Shown here: piece after piece, positions 1 through 11,010 of the stretch
Layout: each line of letters starts with the position of its first letter
Position numbering within the stretch: the first letter of the stretch is position 1
Assembly (NCBI GenBank): GCA_021234155.1
Contig: JAJEKV010000206.1
Span: forward strand, 1,056,001 to 1,120,000
DNA length: 64,000 nt
Direction: 5' to 3'
Source of the DNA: Isoetes taiwanensis
Taxonomy: Eukaryota > Streptophyta > Lycopodiopsida > Isoetales > Isoetaceae
Notes under the pieces: model-generated
The model's input: the letters and a program-made list of their open reading frames with translations, nothing else
The model's database searches: none
Told to the model about the DNA's origin: nothing
Translations under genes and position numbers: made by a program

Positions 1-2127
1 AAAATAGAACTAGTCTACTAATACCACACATTTTAAGGCTGACTTATGGCTGCAAACGCTAATCATAAAGAAAAAGGAAAGGAAGCTTTGTAAAGCAGTG
101 TGAAAAGTAAAATATAGAGGGCAAAACAGAGATGCAAAACGACTCACAAGGATAAGTAAAAAGGATAGACGGTATGGTCCCATGTCCGACGGAGCTGCGA
201 GGCAAAATGGATTCAAACACTTGCTAGAAAAGGTGTCAGAAAGAGACCTCATACAGTAATAATCTGAATTAATAAGCACGAAAAAGACATATACAGATAG
301 ATTTTACGCAATAAACTGGAAATACGACTAAAAAGTAGGAACAAAGTTCATCGCTCATAAAACTGTGTGATGTGAATTTAAGGCTACGAAATTAGAACAA
401 AACTCAACTCATAACGCATAAGTAGAACCAACGTTAATGTGGGAAAGTAGACATAGATGACCCAAATGAATGACAAAAACTTGGACAAGAATAGGTAAGC
501 ATTATATTTAGATGTTCACAAAGAGTCATGTCTTCTCGACTGGCAACTTAGAAAAATAACATTAGTGTAGTAACTTCGAAAATAATAATGTTGCCTAAAT
601 CCTAAAATAGCAAATGGAGCAAATAAAAACAAGCAGAATTGAATTGAATTAGCGTAAATGGAGCAAAGCTTGGATACGGCCCATTTGGACAGAATCTTCA
701 AGGGAAAAGGGCACCGTCCAAGTTATCAAAGAAGGATGACAATAATATTTTCCATATAAGGGAATGTTTCTCTGCTTGATATTTCTTTAGAAACAATGCT
801 GACGCCGTATGCAGGGAATCTCAAGCAAAGAGACATTCCCTTAACGTGGAAGAAACTTGCTTACATTCTGCGGCAGTAAAATCCGTTGCAGCTCTGGAAT
901 GAGAGGTAAGAGTTCAAGCATGCAAGGTAATTGGCTAGAAAATGCAAGGTAAATCCAAGAATGCAAGGTAATTAACAAGCAGAACCAAGGGAAAATTCTG
1001 CATCTAGCATCGAACCCGGTAGCATTTAGGAAAAGAAACAAGGCCGCACGTTGCAATACTATTGGACAAGGCGATAGAATGCAACGCAAGTTGCTTTTAC
1101 GATGGATGCAAAAGTATAAGTCATAAAAAACATATGCCTAAGAAGTCTTTGAAGAAAAAACCATTTTTGAAACCTGTAGAATATAGAGAAGAAACTGTTC
1201 ATTTTCAAAAAGACATTCATTTTAGCTTGTATAGAAAAGTCCACTATTATCTTCAAAGAACATGCAGGGGGGATTCGATAAGATTAGGGGGACAACTAAG
1301 AAGCCATTATGTGATAAAACTAAAACTACTAGAAAATTAGATTAGATTACAAGGATCCAGTATCTCGTCATCAAAACTTTACGAGGACTTGATTGTGGCA
1401 ATTATCTTCAGAATCATGTGTCTGGCATGAAGCAATCCATGTGCGGCAAAGTCCTAGGCGCTTCACAAAGTTTTTGGTCCAAAAAATGATTTTCCTATTC
1501 AATCAAAATATAGTAGGATACACAGCCAATAAAAAAAGAGGCATATAAAGATCTATCCCATTCATTTTTATATAGGTAGGAACCAAAAATTTGGTAGTAA
1601 TATAAAATTTTATTTTATTCGTTGAACCAAAAAGTTATTTCTAGGATAGGTCCCGCCCAAATCCTGTAGGTGCCTGTTTATCCCAAGGCCATATATACAC
1701 TAGACGCAATGGAAGTGTGCTGAAGCTGAAGACTGACAAAAGTTAATAGTATGCAAAAGCTGGGCTGCATAATTAGATTGGACAGGCCATGAGGATAAAA
1801 TTGGATCAGAGAAAAACAACGGATACACAACGCCGAGCTTTTTCGAAGTTATGTCAGATCGTTGACATTCATGGAGAAGAGCCGTCCCCAAGCAATTGGG
1901 CTCTCGGAAACGATGTTGAAGTTGAGTGGGAACGATATCCAACCGCACTGGTAGCAAGTTACAAAAAGTGGCTGATAGCCACGATTTTCCGTTGAATTTA
2001 ACAAGACTATTATAGAACCTAGAAAAGCAGAGATCGAACAAACTGGCAAACCGAGAAAAAATCTTAAACCAACTCCATGCTTTTGTAAGATTTGGCAAGA
2101 GCCTGAGATAAGCTAGTAGGATAGATG
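1..2127. other. No recognised gene
   Basis: I see no convincing gene here. The longest open frame (1700-2281, minus, 193 codons) has no domain, no codon-usage signal and no obvious splice signals, so I do not call it. A short direct repeat with core ATGCAAGGTAA occurs three times at about 919-971. The right edge abuts the copia LTR that starts at 2128. Confidence 0.5.
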
Positions 2128-2753
2128 TGTTGACAATTATAGAGATTGTTACCAACTGTGACAAATAATACTCATATGTTATTATTGTGAACTTGCAATT
2201 TAAAGTTCTGTTTTTAAACTTTCCCAAATCAAGCTCCTGAGTTGTCTTGATTATTGGAACGTTTCGCCAGTCAATTTTCATATAATATCAATGACAGAAT
2301 AGAAGTTCGGGGATGGCCATAAATCAACTCTGAGATGTGGTTTAACTCCGGCTTAACCACTGCTGCTCAGTTTCAAGCTCAAAAGACAACTGTTTCTGCA
2401 TGTTTTTTCACTGATCTTGCTTGATCCGTGCTCAAATCTCCTGCTCTCTTGATAGAATGAGGTTTTTAGGGGCTGACAAGGCGATTCCAATGGTGTCTGA
2501 ACCAGATTAAACCGTTCAAGAAGTCGATTGCAACCCCTATTCAAAGATTAGCATGCAAAAAACATAGCCCCATGCTCAGTTCACCACGTAGTTATCCCAG
2601 CCAAAAAATAGTGGTTAGCTTGGACAAAAGTGTGGTTAGCTCGGACATGACAGTGGTTAACCCGGACATGTGTCCAGTTTACCATTTCTCCGAGTAGATA
2701 TATGACGTTCCGAAGTTCTCTGTATGTTATTGTATTCCTCACATTGTTTAATA
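2128..2753 (+). mobile_element. Ty1/copia 5' LTR, interrupted by an insertion
   Basis: The LTR starts TGTTGACAATTATAG and ends TTTAATA, directly followed by a primer-binding site. The TGTT start suggests the original end was AACA and that it has mutated. The same start and the same 3' segment (ATTCCTCAC, then TTAATA) recur on the minus strand at 23078-22825, next to a polypurine tract, which confirms an LTR family. Without the 403-bp insertion and one 7-bp repeat this LTR would be about 216 bp, close to the 254-bp second copy. Confidence 0.75.
2309..2711. mobile_element. 403-bp insertion inside the copia LTR
   Basis: GAAGTTC occurs directly before (2302-2308) and directly after (2712-2718) this segment. 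The second LTR copy, near 22850, lacks it and reads straight through the equivalent point, so this is a real insertion with a 7-bp duplication. The ends are weakly inverted (GGGGATGGCCATAAATC against GGAACGTCATATATC). Inside are three imperfect repeats of about 25 bp with core TGGTTAGCTYGGACA at 2610-2672, and an opposing TTAACTCCGGCTTAACCA near 2341. No ORF is visible. It is a non-autonomous DNA element of unknown superfamily. Confidence 0.65.
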
Positions 2754-2765
2754 TGGTATCAGAGC
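2754..2765 (+). other. Retrotransposon primer-binding site (initiator tRNA-Met)
   Basis: TGGTATCAGAGC, complementary to the 3' end of plant initiator tRNA-Met and typical of copia elements, directly abuts the LTR end. It fixes the orientation of the element as plus. Confidence 0.85.
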
Positions 2766-5180
2766 AGTGGTCCAAACTGAAAGGAATGGGTAGGAGGATG
2801 GTCTAAGATGAAGATCGAAAGTTTGAACCATAGTAATGCCTACTATTGGTTCATCAGAGTTCAGACAAAATTCATTGAGAAGGGTTTGTGAAGCATCATG
2901 AATGGGAACCAAAACCAAGTGTGACAAATAGAAGCCTGGTAGCTCCAATGACAGTCCAAGTTGCGAAGGGCACAGGAGGGAGCAACAAAATTGAAGCCAC
3001 GGCAAGAGAAGCAGATCAACAAGCAATTGCAAAGTGGCTCCAAAGGGACTAGTCTGCTAAGAGTAGGATACTTGGGTATCTTGATGATACTCTAATGCCC
3101 CAAATAGATGAAGCCCCATCTACCGAAGATGCTTGGGAAGAATTTATTTAAGCTATAAGCGTCAATACTTCTCCACACATACAATTTCTTCAATACCAAG
3201 TTAAGGCATGGCATGCAGATGGAAGAATACATTGGCACTAGTGCTCATGCATCCAAACAGCTGCAAGGAATGAAAAAAGAAAGGAATCGAGAATGATCTC
3301 ATTGTAGAAGCACTGCTAGTGGGACTTTCTAGTATAGATTTCGTGGTTGAATTAGAGTGGGCATGTCAGCAACTCTTGCTAGAAGAGAGAAATTAAAAGG
3401 GGATCAAGAAAACTAACTCCAAAGAAATACAAGCTTTTGTTAGTGGAAGCAAAGAAACTCGCAAAATGAAATAGGACATTTGGCCAAGAACTACCATAAA
3501 CTAGATAAGAGAAAGGGAAAGGCTCCTGACAGAACGGAACTGAGAGAAGGGGTAGAGATGCCAAGGCCAACAAAGCATCAAAGATTTATTCTTCAAAGTC
3601 CTCAAAATCTGACACAGAATCTGAGAGCTCAGAGTCCTTTGTCCCTTATGATAAAGCCTTTGTATACATCTGAAAAAGAGATGACAAGAATATGTAATAT
3701 GGAGGTATGTTTAAAATCATTTTCTACATCTCATATTGTATGCACTTTTGTAGCAAGAAGTTGTAGCATGGTTCACTTGTATGATTCTATGTTGGATCAA
3801 CAAGCTGCACACTCAAAGCACGATAGATGAATCTAAATGCTTTTTGGCTTAGACACCTTTTGGGATGTGGTATCTAGATTTAGAAGCCACAGATCGCATG
3901 ACTGTTGTGAGATATATCTTTGTGACTTATGAAGAAATTGGTCACAAAAAGATGAAAATAGGGAAAGATAAACTATTCCAGAAATGACTACTACCCCTAG
4001 AAGGTCTGAAAGACCAGTAGGATGCAAGAGTTTCTTGACAAGCTATGTTGATGCCATGCAAAGTTCCAACAAACAGGCATAGCAACAAGCCATGGCAAAA
4101 GAGTATAAATCTCTTGTAGATAATGATACATGAGAATCTACGAATTTGCCAAAAAGAAAGAAGGTGGTGAGCTCCAAATGGATCTTTAATGTCGAGTATA
4201 CTGACAAGAATGAGGTCAATAAGTTCAAGGCCCCCTTTGTAGTCAGTGGCTACTCTCAAACTCCAGGTGTAGATTTCCATGAGATCTATACATCTGTAGC
4301 TTGCATGAACTCTATTTGAGTTGTGTTGGCATTGGCTGCTGCAAAACGGTTTGCTCTTTAGAAAATGGGTGCCAAATCAACATTCTTGCATGGTAAGTTA
4401 AAGGAAGAGGTCTATTCGAAACAAGCTCCAGGATTCATTCAATCAGGGCAAGACAAGAAAGTGTATAAGTTGAAGAAGGTCATTTATGGCTTACAGGAGT
4501 CCACGAGGCAATGGTATCAGCCCATCCACAGTTTTTTCACACAACAAGGATTCCGCAGGAGCAATACAGACTAGAATGTGTATTTCATTTTGTTTCATAA
4601 TGGTTGTTCACATCACATTGATATATTTTCATTTTGGCTATTCTACGGATCTAGTTATCCGATGTTAATAATTATCATAATCCCATTTCTACCGCTTGCA
4701 AATTATAAGCACTCTACACGTACCGAATTGAGCAGGAAACACCATGTGGCAAGTTTTCCTAGTACCCTTCTTTGACATAATGAACATCTTATTGTGATTG
4801 TTCTCTATATTGATGACATCATCATTGGCAGCGACAACCCTGAGTTAATGTCTGTCATAACATCAGCCCTCAAAAGGCAATTCCACATGACTGATTTTGG
4901 TCCACTCCATTACTTCCTTGGAATTTAAGTCTTGACTTATTCCTCCACTCACAATTCACCAAACCCAATCCATTCTAATCCTACTCACCTGTCACATAGG
5001 TCTACACTTCAGCCACTAGCACAATCCCTACTGCTATAAAACCACATGATTTCTCAAACTTGTGGGGGGGAGGTCCGTCTCTGAAGCATATCGCAGTCTG
5101 GTCTGTCATGCACTTCATGGCATGAACCCGACCTGACATTGCCCAAGCAAAATCTATCTAATCTGTCGATTTAAAGCTCG
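2766..5180 (+). pseudogene. Decayed copia gag-pol, protease and integrase missing
   Basis: The internal part of the copia element, with stops and frameshifts throughout. A gag-like start (YYWFIRVQTKFIE) lies near 2840, and a gag C-terminal serine/glutamate-rich patch (DTESESSESFVPYDKAF) near 3615. The pol linker and RT follow at 3980-4570: SSKWIFNVEYTDKNEV, then VYKLKKVIYGLQESTRQW. The catalytic block YIDDIIIGS lies at about 4807-4835, followed by LPHYFLGI-like sequence. A last degraded piece resembling the YRSLVGSL region is at about 5070-5150. Protease, zinc knuckle and most of integrase are absent. No 3' LTR was found before 6 kb. The element cannot move on its own. Confidence 0.8.
4603..4775. 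mobile_element. Short insertion splitting the copia RT
   Basis: CATAATG at 4596-4602 is repeated at 4776-4782. The RT frame reads VYFILFHN up to the left copy and HNEHLIVIVLYIDDII from the right copy, so the 173 bp between them plus one repeat (180 bp, exactly 60 codons) is an insert. It has no stop in the RT frame until its last codons. No inverted termini or poly(A) are visible and the class is unknown. The duplication length matches the 7-bp one in this element's LTR. Confidence 0.7.
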
Positions 5181-6185
5181 ATATGAATTAAGGCCCATTT
5201 GGAGTCTGCAGACCTCACTGATCTATTGGAAGAAAACAATAATCTTCAAATATGGCAACTGATTTATTGGAGATTCAGAGCTCAAAACTGGCGATTCCAA
5301 GGCTCAAAAATACTGATGCTTCCAAAACGATTTTAAGGCAGAAAGACTGGCGATTCCGAGTTTCAAAGCTCCCGATTTAGGATGGGATGGAGCTACTCCT
5401 CCAGAAAATAGAAGCAGCGCAAAGTCGCGCGCCATTACTCTGGCTAATTAGCCGTTTTGCCAAAATAAGATGTCAGAAAACTAAGATATCTTGTCGATTA
5501 ATCCTAATAACGAAAACCTGTACCTTTGCTTCAACCGATTGCTTAAGTTCCCTTTGATTCAAACTGTGGCCGATTACTATGCTTCAGTGACTCCTTGAAC
5601 TGATTTCTATGCTTCAATAACTCCTATCCTTCAACAACAAATACAAAACACAAACACATAAGATTTAGAGCTGAAGAACATTGCAAATCCAGAAACAACG
5701 CACGTGCCAGAATTTTTATAAGCACCTTAAGCTACTTTTGCTTCAAGGACTCCTTGTTTCAATGACCTCTGTTTTGCCACAGTCGATTAACCCAAAGAAC
5801 CTACGAAGAATGCTTCAGCGACCTCTGCTTTGCCACAGCCAATTAACCCAGGAAAACCCTGAAAAGAATGAAAAACCAAGACTCTGCACCGACTCCTGCA
5901 CCAATTTAGGGTAAGGTTTAAGGCAAGATTTGAACTCGATCGTTTTATTCTCACAAATAATGACACTCAGGATCATTACAGCAAGCAGCGCTGCCGTTTC
6001 ATAGAGAAGAGTGGACACGAAAGGAACGGACACGAAAGGGAAAAATTGCCCTAGGAAAACGGCAAGATATATTTTTGTTTTTCGAGATAACTCTAATATT
6101 AAAGATAGGGCACTCTAGACTACGTTGTAATCCACACTAAGTGTATTAATTAATTCTTTAAATCTAAGGATCAAAGTGGTGAGAA
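5181..6185. other. No recognised gene
   Basis: No gene was identified. The phrase CTGGCGATTCC occurs at about 5288 and 5346. At 5520-5860 a CTTCA-rich low-complexity stretch repeats phrases such as CTATGCTTCA and TTTGCCACAG. It could be a worn tandem array or transposon interior. Confidence 0.4.
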
Positions 6186-6860
6186 TACGTTCACTTCTTT
6201 AGACGAGAAAGACGAGAAACATGATGTTTCGTAACATTATGTTTCTCAACGAATTGTATGTTTCTCGACTACTAGTCAGGAAACATTAGAATTGTAGGTT
6301 TCCCGACTAGCTAGCCTAACAACATCATGTTTCTCGACAAATTGTATGTTTTCTCGACTAAATATTTGAGCAACATGACGTTTCTCGACAAATTGTATGT
6401 TTCTTTCTCGACTAGCTAGTCGAGAAACATGATGTTTCTCGACAAATTCTATGTTCCTGGCTAGTTAGTTGGGAAACATCATGAATTATTTCACTTTAAG
6501 CTACCTAGTCGAGAAAGGCCCCAAGACCTGCTTTTTTATGCTCTGAGATGCCTTTCTCGACTGCCTTTTTTGACTAGCTACTCAAACCTGTTTTTCTCGC
6601 TCTGAGTTGCATTTCTCGACTTCCAGTCGAGAAAGACTCTCAGACTTGTATTCTTCACTCTGAGCTGCCCTTTCTCGACTTGCCAATCGAGGACGGTCCT
6701 CAAACCTGCTTTTTTGCTTTGAGCTACGTTTCTTAGCTCACAATTGAGAAAGGCCTTTAGAGTTATCTTTCAAGGAAGGCCCTCAGATCTGTCGTTTTCA
6801 CTTTGAGTTGTCTTTCTTGACTTGTCAGTTGAGAAAGGCCTGCAGATTTGCTTTTTGGGT
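6186..6860. repeat. Palindromic tandem array (TTTCTCGAC/GTCGAGAAA)
   Basis: This is an array of degenerate units built on TTTCTCGAC and its complement GTCGAGAAA. The left part (about 6200-6490) uses units of roughly 55-60 bp with AAACATGATGTTTCTCGAC and AAATTGTATG. The right part (about 6500-6850) uses longer units of about 75 bp that add GACCTGCTTTTTT and CTCTGAG. A perfect 24-bp palindrome sits at 6404-6427. A single related piece lies far away at about 15508-15533 (TTTGAGGTGTCTTTCTCGAC), so the unit is dispersed as well as tandem. No coding potential. Confidence 0.8.
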
Positions 6861-8130
6861 TGCCTGTAGGGGGCAGCCCTCTTGTTGGAGGGTGGAGTGA
6901 CGATTTGAAGGCTTGGATTTGTTTTGAGGATAATATGCCCCGGAATATTCCATGTAAGCGGATGCGATCGGTTGGGCTTTTTTAGGGTTTTTGTGATGCC
7001 CAGGGATGTGCCTGACAGTAGGGATTGTTCGGGCCTATGGCAGTGGCATGAACGCTTCCTTTTCTTTCATTCTGGCCGATCGATGGCAGCGGAAGCAGAA
7101 TTGCAGGTACATTTGCAACTGTTTGGCAGAGGTCCGGGTTGGTAGAGGCCCGGCGCCAAAGGCGAGGAAGCCTTGGATCTGTTTCATCGCTTGCTTAATG
7201 CCTTGGACATCCTTGATGCAGTTTGCCTTGATCTGGAGTTTTTTGCATTCTACGCTCGCTCGTAAGCGTTGAAAGCTCTAGAAGCAAAAAAGAGTGAGAT
7301 TTTGGATCTTCTTAAACTGCCAAATGGACATGCCCTTTCCAAAATTCGTACAAAGAACAAGGTTGCATATTAAACGGGAGCAAATCATTGAAACGTGAGC
7401 AAAAGGAATATTCCTCAAAGATTCCTTTTTTTTTCCAAAAAAAAAGCTAAAATGAGGTAAAAATTTTATTTTGGTCATAAAATTGCATTTTGACCCCCCC
7501 CAAAATCACACATTTTTTTGGGCAAAGAGAAAATTGACTATGCCAAAGTGACACTTTTCCTAATAGTTAGAATTTACCTGGAGTGTGTTTTCAGAGAAAA
7601 CCACTAATTTAAGTTGGCTTGATTTTCTCTCAATTATATTTTTCTTTAAAGAAGTTCTCTTGTTGATCATGTGGTTTTGGTCCATCATGCCTGAGATCTC
7701 TTTGAACACTTTGAAGACAGTCCACTCTTTTAGAAACACTTACTGTTAAAAGATTGAAAGGACTAGGTGTTGTTGCTCATGGTGCTTCAGAGCTCATGGG
7801 ATCTGGAAATTGCAACCTTAAATGTGTATTTTTGAACCGTTAATACTTGCATCTCAGAATTTACAATCTCTTGGACTCGTCAAGAATTGTGGACACCGGG
7901 ATAAGCTACTAGAATTGATAATGAAGCATCTGCTGGATTTGGTAAAGCTCCACATGGAGAAAATGCAGTTTAAGGGCAAGGACAAACTCGAGACATAGAA
8001 GGTTGTTACATGTTTGATCATTGAGAATAAAATAATCTGTGCTGGCATAAAATCCAGGTTAGAAAATCCAGGTTTTTGAAATTTTTTAGACATTCCTTTC
8101 TATGTAATGGAATACAAGCTGAGTTTTGAC
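6861..8130. other. No confident gene; one possible exon-like fragment
   Basis: Mostly AT-rich intergenic sequence. A plus-strand frame at about 7857-7999 reads like protein (DKLLELIMKHLLDLVKLHM), but I do not recognise it and it ends in a stop at 7997-7999. There are no supporting neighbouring exons other than the HMG relic downstream, and they need not be related. Confidence 0.3.
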
Positions 8131-8139
8131 TTGGATCCT

Positions 8140-8385
8140 ACACAGGAAACGCATCTATTTGTGCAGAAGACAACAAAGTTGAAAGAAGAGTATGGCAAAA
8201 CGTTGGCAGCATACAAGCAGAATAAGTAGACATTTTCTCATAAATTGACTTGCATATTTCTTCTTTTCATATACACTGCACTTAAAGAAGATTGTCTGCT
8301 AACTAATGGTGTTCCAAATACAGAAAGATGAGGCATCTCTTGATAATTCAAAGTCTAAAATCAACTATCTAAAATCAACGATATG
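8140..8385 (+). pseudogene. HMG-box (HMGB-type) gene relic
   Basis: At 8149-8229 a plus frame reads HLFVQKTTKLKEEYGKTLAA then YKQNK and a stop. This is the third helix of an HMG box, and the KLKEEY..LAAYKQNK pattern is typical of plant HMGB chromatin proteins. After a gap with intron-like sequence, a second piece at about 8321-8380 (KDEASLDNSKSKIN) follows an AAATACAG acceptor-like end. It resembles the start of the acidic tail that follows the box in plant HMGB proteins. The first two helices are not visible nearby and there is no GT donor after the first piece, so this is a partial gene relic. The identification rests on short matches judged by eye. Confidence 0.45.
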
Positions 8386-9245
8386 ATGGAGGAAGTAAAG
8401 AGGTAAGATTTTTGTTATTTACATTTCAAATGTAAAAAAATACTTACATGTAGTTCACTGTTTAGAAGATCAAAGAAAATCAAAACTAAAGCTAAGGAAC
8501 TTCTGAAAATCATGTACATTCTGAATTGAATATTACTTTTGATTTCTAATAGAATTTTTCTTTTCAGGTTCTCTGCAAATGCACAAAAAATTTCTACTTT
8601 TGCATTGTTCTATAGCTCTAGATTTGCACAGATCTTCTTTTGTTTCTAACAACAATATAACTTGATTCAACTGATGAAGATGGTCTCTGCCTTAGCCATG
8701 TCATTAATTTTAGTGGATATCAAAAATTGTTCCAACTACTATGATGGAGAACTCTTTAGATTTCAATTCTAGTTGTTTGAAAAAGCAGCCATGCTTTTTC
8801 TTTTAGGCATGCTTTTATATGCCAACTACAAATTTCTTAACAATGTCAACATTATGTGCTTATCATGAAGCATGACTTGAAGTTACTTTGGAGATGTTTA
8901 GAACTGTTGCATGTGTTTTTTGCAGTTATACAATATAATGCAAATCGCCATATATTTGCAGTAGTTTATGATATGTTATAATATGATTGTAGATCCGTGT
9001 TGACAATTGACTTCTACACATTAGCATCCTTTTTAGCATTTTAATCATCATAACAAATAAAACAATGGTTTGCACTCTAGTAGAAAAAAATAAGAAATAC
9101 AATAGAGAAATGATATTGTCCATTGACTATGGGACAATTACTCATTCCCAAAAACACCCAATGGTCGTCCTTGTACATTAATAGATTAGTATACTCTTGG
9201 TTTGCAAGACACTTGGAAACTGCATCAACCTGTTTACAACGATGT
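8386..9245. other. No recognised feature
   Basis: AT-rich sequence in which I find no gene, RNA or repeat. Confidence 0.5.
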
Positions 9246-9247
9246 CA

Positions 9248-9364
9248 GTTGAATGAACGAACGATGTTAATTGAGTGAACCAACATCATTCATCAAAAAA
9301 ATCACTGAATGAACGAACGATGTTAATTGAGTGAACCAACATCATTCATCAAAAAAATCACTGC
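9248..9364. repeat. Tandem duplication, about 57-bp unit
   Basis: The phrase GAACGAACGATGTTAATTGA followed by GTGAACCAACATCATTCATC and AAAAAAATCACTG occurs twice head to tail, starting near 9254 and 9312. The two copies are almost identical, which suggests recent duplication. Confidence 0.75.
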
Positions 9365-9534
9365 ATAAAATCACTACCCAAATATTTTTGTTGCAACCAA
9401 TTTCCAAACAAAATTTTCCATTTGCTGGAGTGCAATACATGCAATTTAGTTCATGCACTAAAAGGTGTGGTGCAGGTGATTTGAAATATTGTGTGGTACA
9501 GATGATTCGAAATATGGCTCCTTATTTGTATTTC

Positions 9535-9712
9535 GGAATAGCATGTGAGTGCAAGGTCCTCTTTTGGAATAGTATAATAGTGCATGTTTGTATTCTGGAA
9601 TACATTAAGAGTGCATGTTTGTATTCCGGAATACATTAAGAGTGCAAGGTTTTATTTTGGAATAGCAAAAGAGTGCGCAAGTTTGTATTCTGGAATACCA
9701 TAAGAGTGCATG
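9535..9712 (+). repeat. Tandem array of about 30-45 bp units
   Basis: Four to five units share the core GTGCATGTTTGTATTCTGGA followed by ATA and a short AT-rich spacer ending AAGAGTGCA. Units vary (GTGCAAGGTCCTCTTTTGGA, GTGCAAGGTTTTATTTTGGA). Minisatellite-like. The open frame across it is a product of the repeat. Confidence 0.7.
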
Positions 9713-10180
9713 GATAATCTTCTTAAACAGATTTGGCATGGTTGTTTCTTCTTTTTCAGGCCTTGAACTTTTTGTTTAATGTTCGTAATTAAAGATGTGA
9801 TCACACTTTGCACTTTCTGTTTAATGTTCATAATTTAATCTATGATCTATTATAAATTCAACATTTTTTTGCCGTGTGTTCACAATAACCCAGTGGAAAA
9901 AATAAAAATATAGCTGAAATAGCATATACTAAATGATAATCAGCATAACGTTTTCAAGTTAACCCCTAAAATTGCCATTTGAAGTGGTTGATATGTTAAT
10001 GCAGCAGTAAAAAACTTTTTTGGGGCTAAAATGACACATGTTAAATTGTAATCATCATGAGTTCTTGGATTTAACCTACAAAATGGCCATTTCAAGAAAT
10101 TAATATGAATTTTAGAAGGGAATCTTCAAATGGGAGTGCTGCAACACTCCCGTTTAATATGCAACCTTGTTAAAGTTCTG
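9713..10180. other. No recognised feature
   Basis: Nothing recognised. A weak repeat involving TTTCTGTTTAATGTTCATAAT occurs near 9765 and 9817. Confidence 0.4.
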
Positions 10181-10181
10181 G

Positions 10182-11010
10182 TTACCCTATTTCCAGTTCC
10201 GCAGCTTTAACCTCCGATTTACCAGCTTTTTCAACAGAGGCGCGAAGATTTGCTTCCAAGTTCCAACACGGACAGTCGCCCTTAGTCTTTGCTAATTTGG
10301 TACGTAAATATGCTTCTTTACTCTGGGTTGTATCATATTTTGTTTTTAACTCTGCAATTTGAGCTTCCAAGTAAGAAACGTTGCTTTTAGCTTGGGCCAA
10401 CTCTGCCTCTGTTGTATCAGATTTATCGGAGGCTCCTTTTAGGAACCTATTCAATTTGAGAGATCTTGTCGTGTGCTCCTCTAACTCTTTTTAAGCTCGC
10501 ACAATTTACTTTCTCTTTGTCTCAACTTTTAGAGGATACTTTCAGCCAGTTCTTCAAGCTTAGAGATCTTTTGTTCAATTTGTTGCAAGGGAACGGAGTT
10601 GCATTTTCGACCGGTCTGTTGCTTTTGAGAGTTGGGTTTCTAAGTTCGTCACTTTTTCTCTGTTGTATTAGCTTTTCCAACAATGGCTTCAAGTGAGTTT
10701 TCTAGCTCCACAACCTTATTTTTCAAAGTGGACACACATTCTTTCTCTTGGGCTAGTTTAAGCCTCAAACTCTGTTATCATAGCCCCTAAGCTTTGTGCC
10801 CGACGATGAAGTTCGTTTCTAGCTCGATACCCTGCTTTCGACTTTAGATAATTTACCCCCTACCTCATTTACTAAGCCCCTCTTTGTTTCAATTTAGTGT
10901 GTGAAGTCAGTAGTCTTTGCTTGCGACTCACATATGGTATTACTAGATTCATCGAGTTTGGTTTCTAATTCACTCAAAGACATGTTCTCATTTGTACTTG
11001 TTTTTGCAAT
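10182..11010 (-). pseudogene. Coiled-coil protein relic
   Basis: The minus strand carries heptad-rich protein sequence in shifting frames. The best part is 10182-10475: LNRFLKGASDKSDTTEAELA, then SYLEAQIAELKTKYDTTQSK and LEANLRASVEKAGKSE, ending in a stop. Upstream pieces (about 10500-10690 and 10880-10990) have the same leucine/glutamate/lysine spacing, for example SLSELETKLDESSNTICESQ. I cannot assign a family. Long coiled coils of this kind occur in structural plant proteins and in some transposon gag-like proteins. Frameshifts between the pieces point to a dead copy. Confidence 0.45.

Noticed and set aside
1700-2281. 193-codon open frame on the minus strand
   Set aside because: No domain or family resemblance, low-complexity hydrophobic composition, and it overlaps the start of the copia LTR at 2128.
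6186-6860. Possible CRISPR array
   Set aside because: The repeats vary in length and orientation and have no unique spacers of even size, and this is a plant nuclear sequence. It is a palindromic tandem array.
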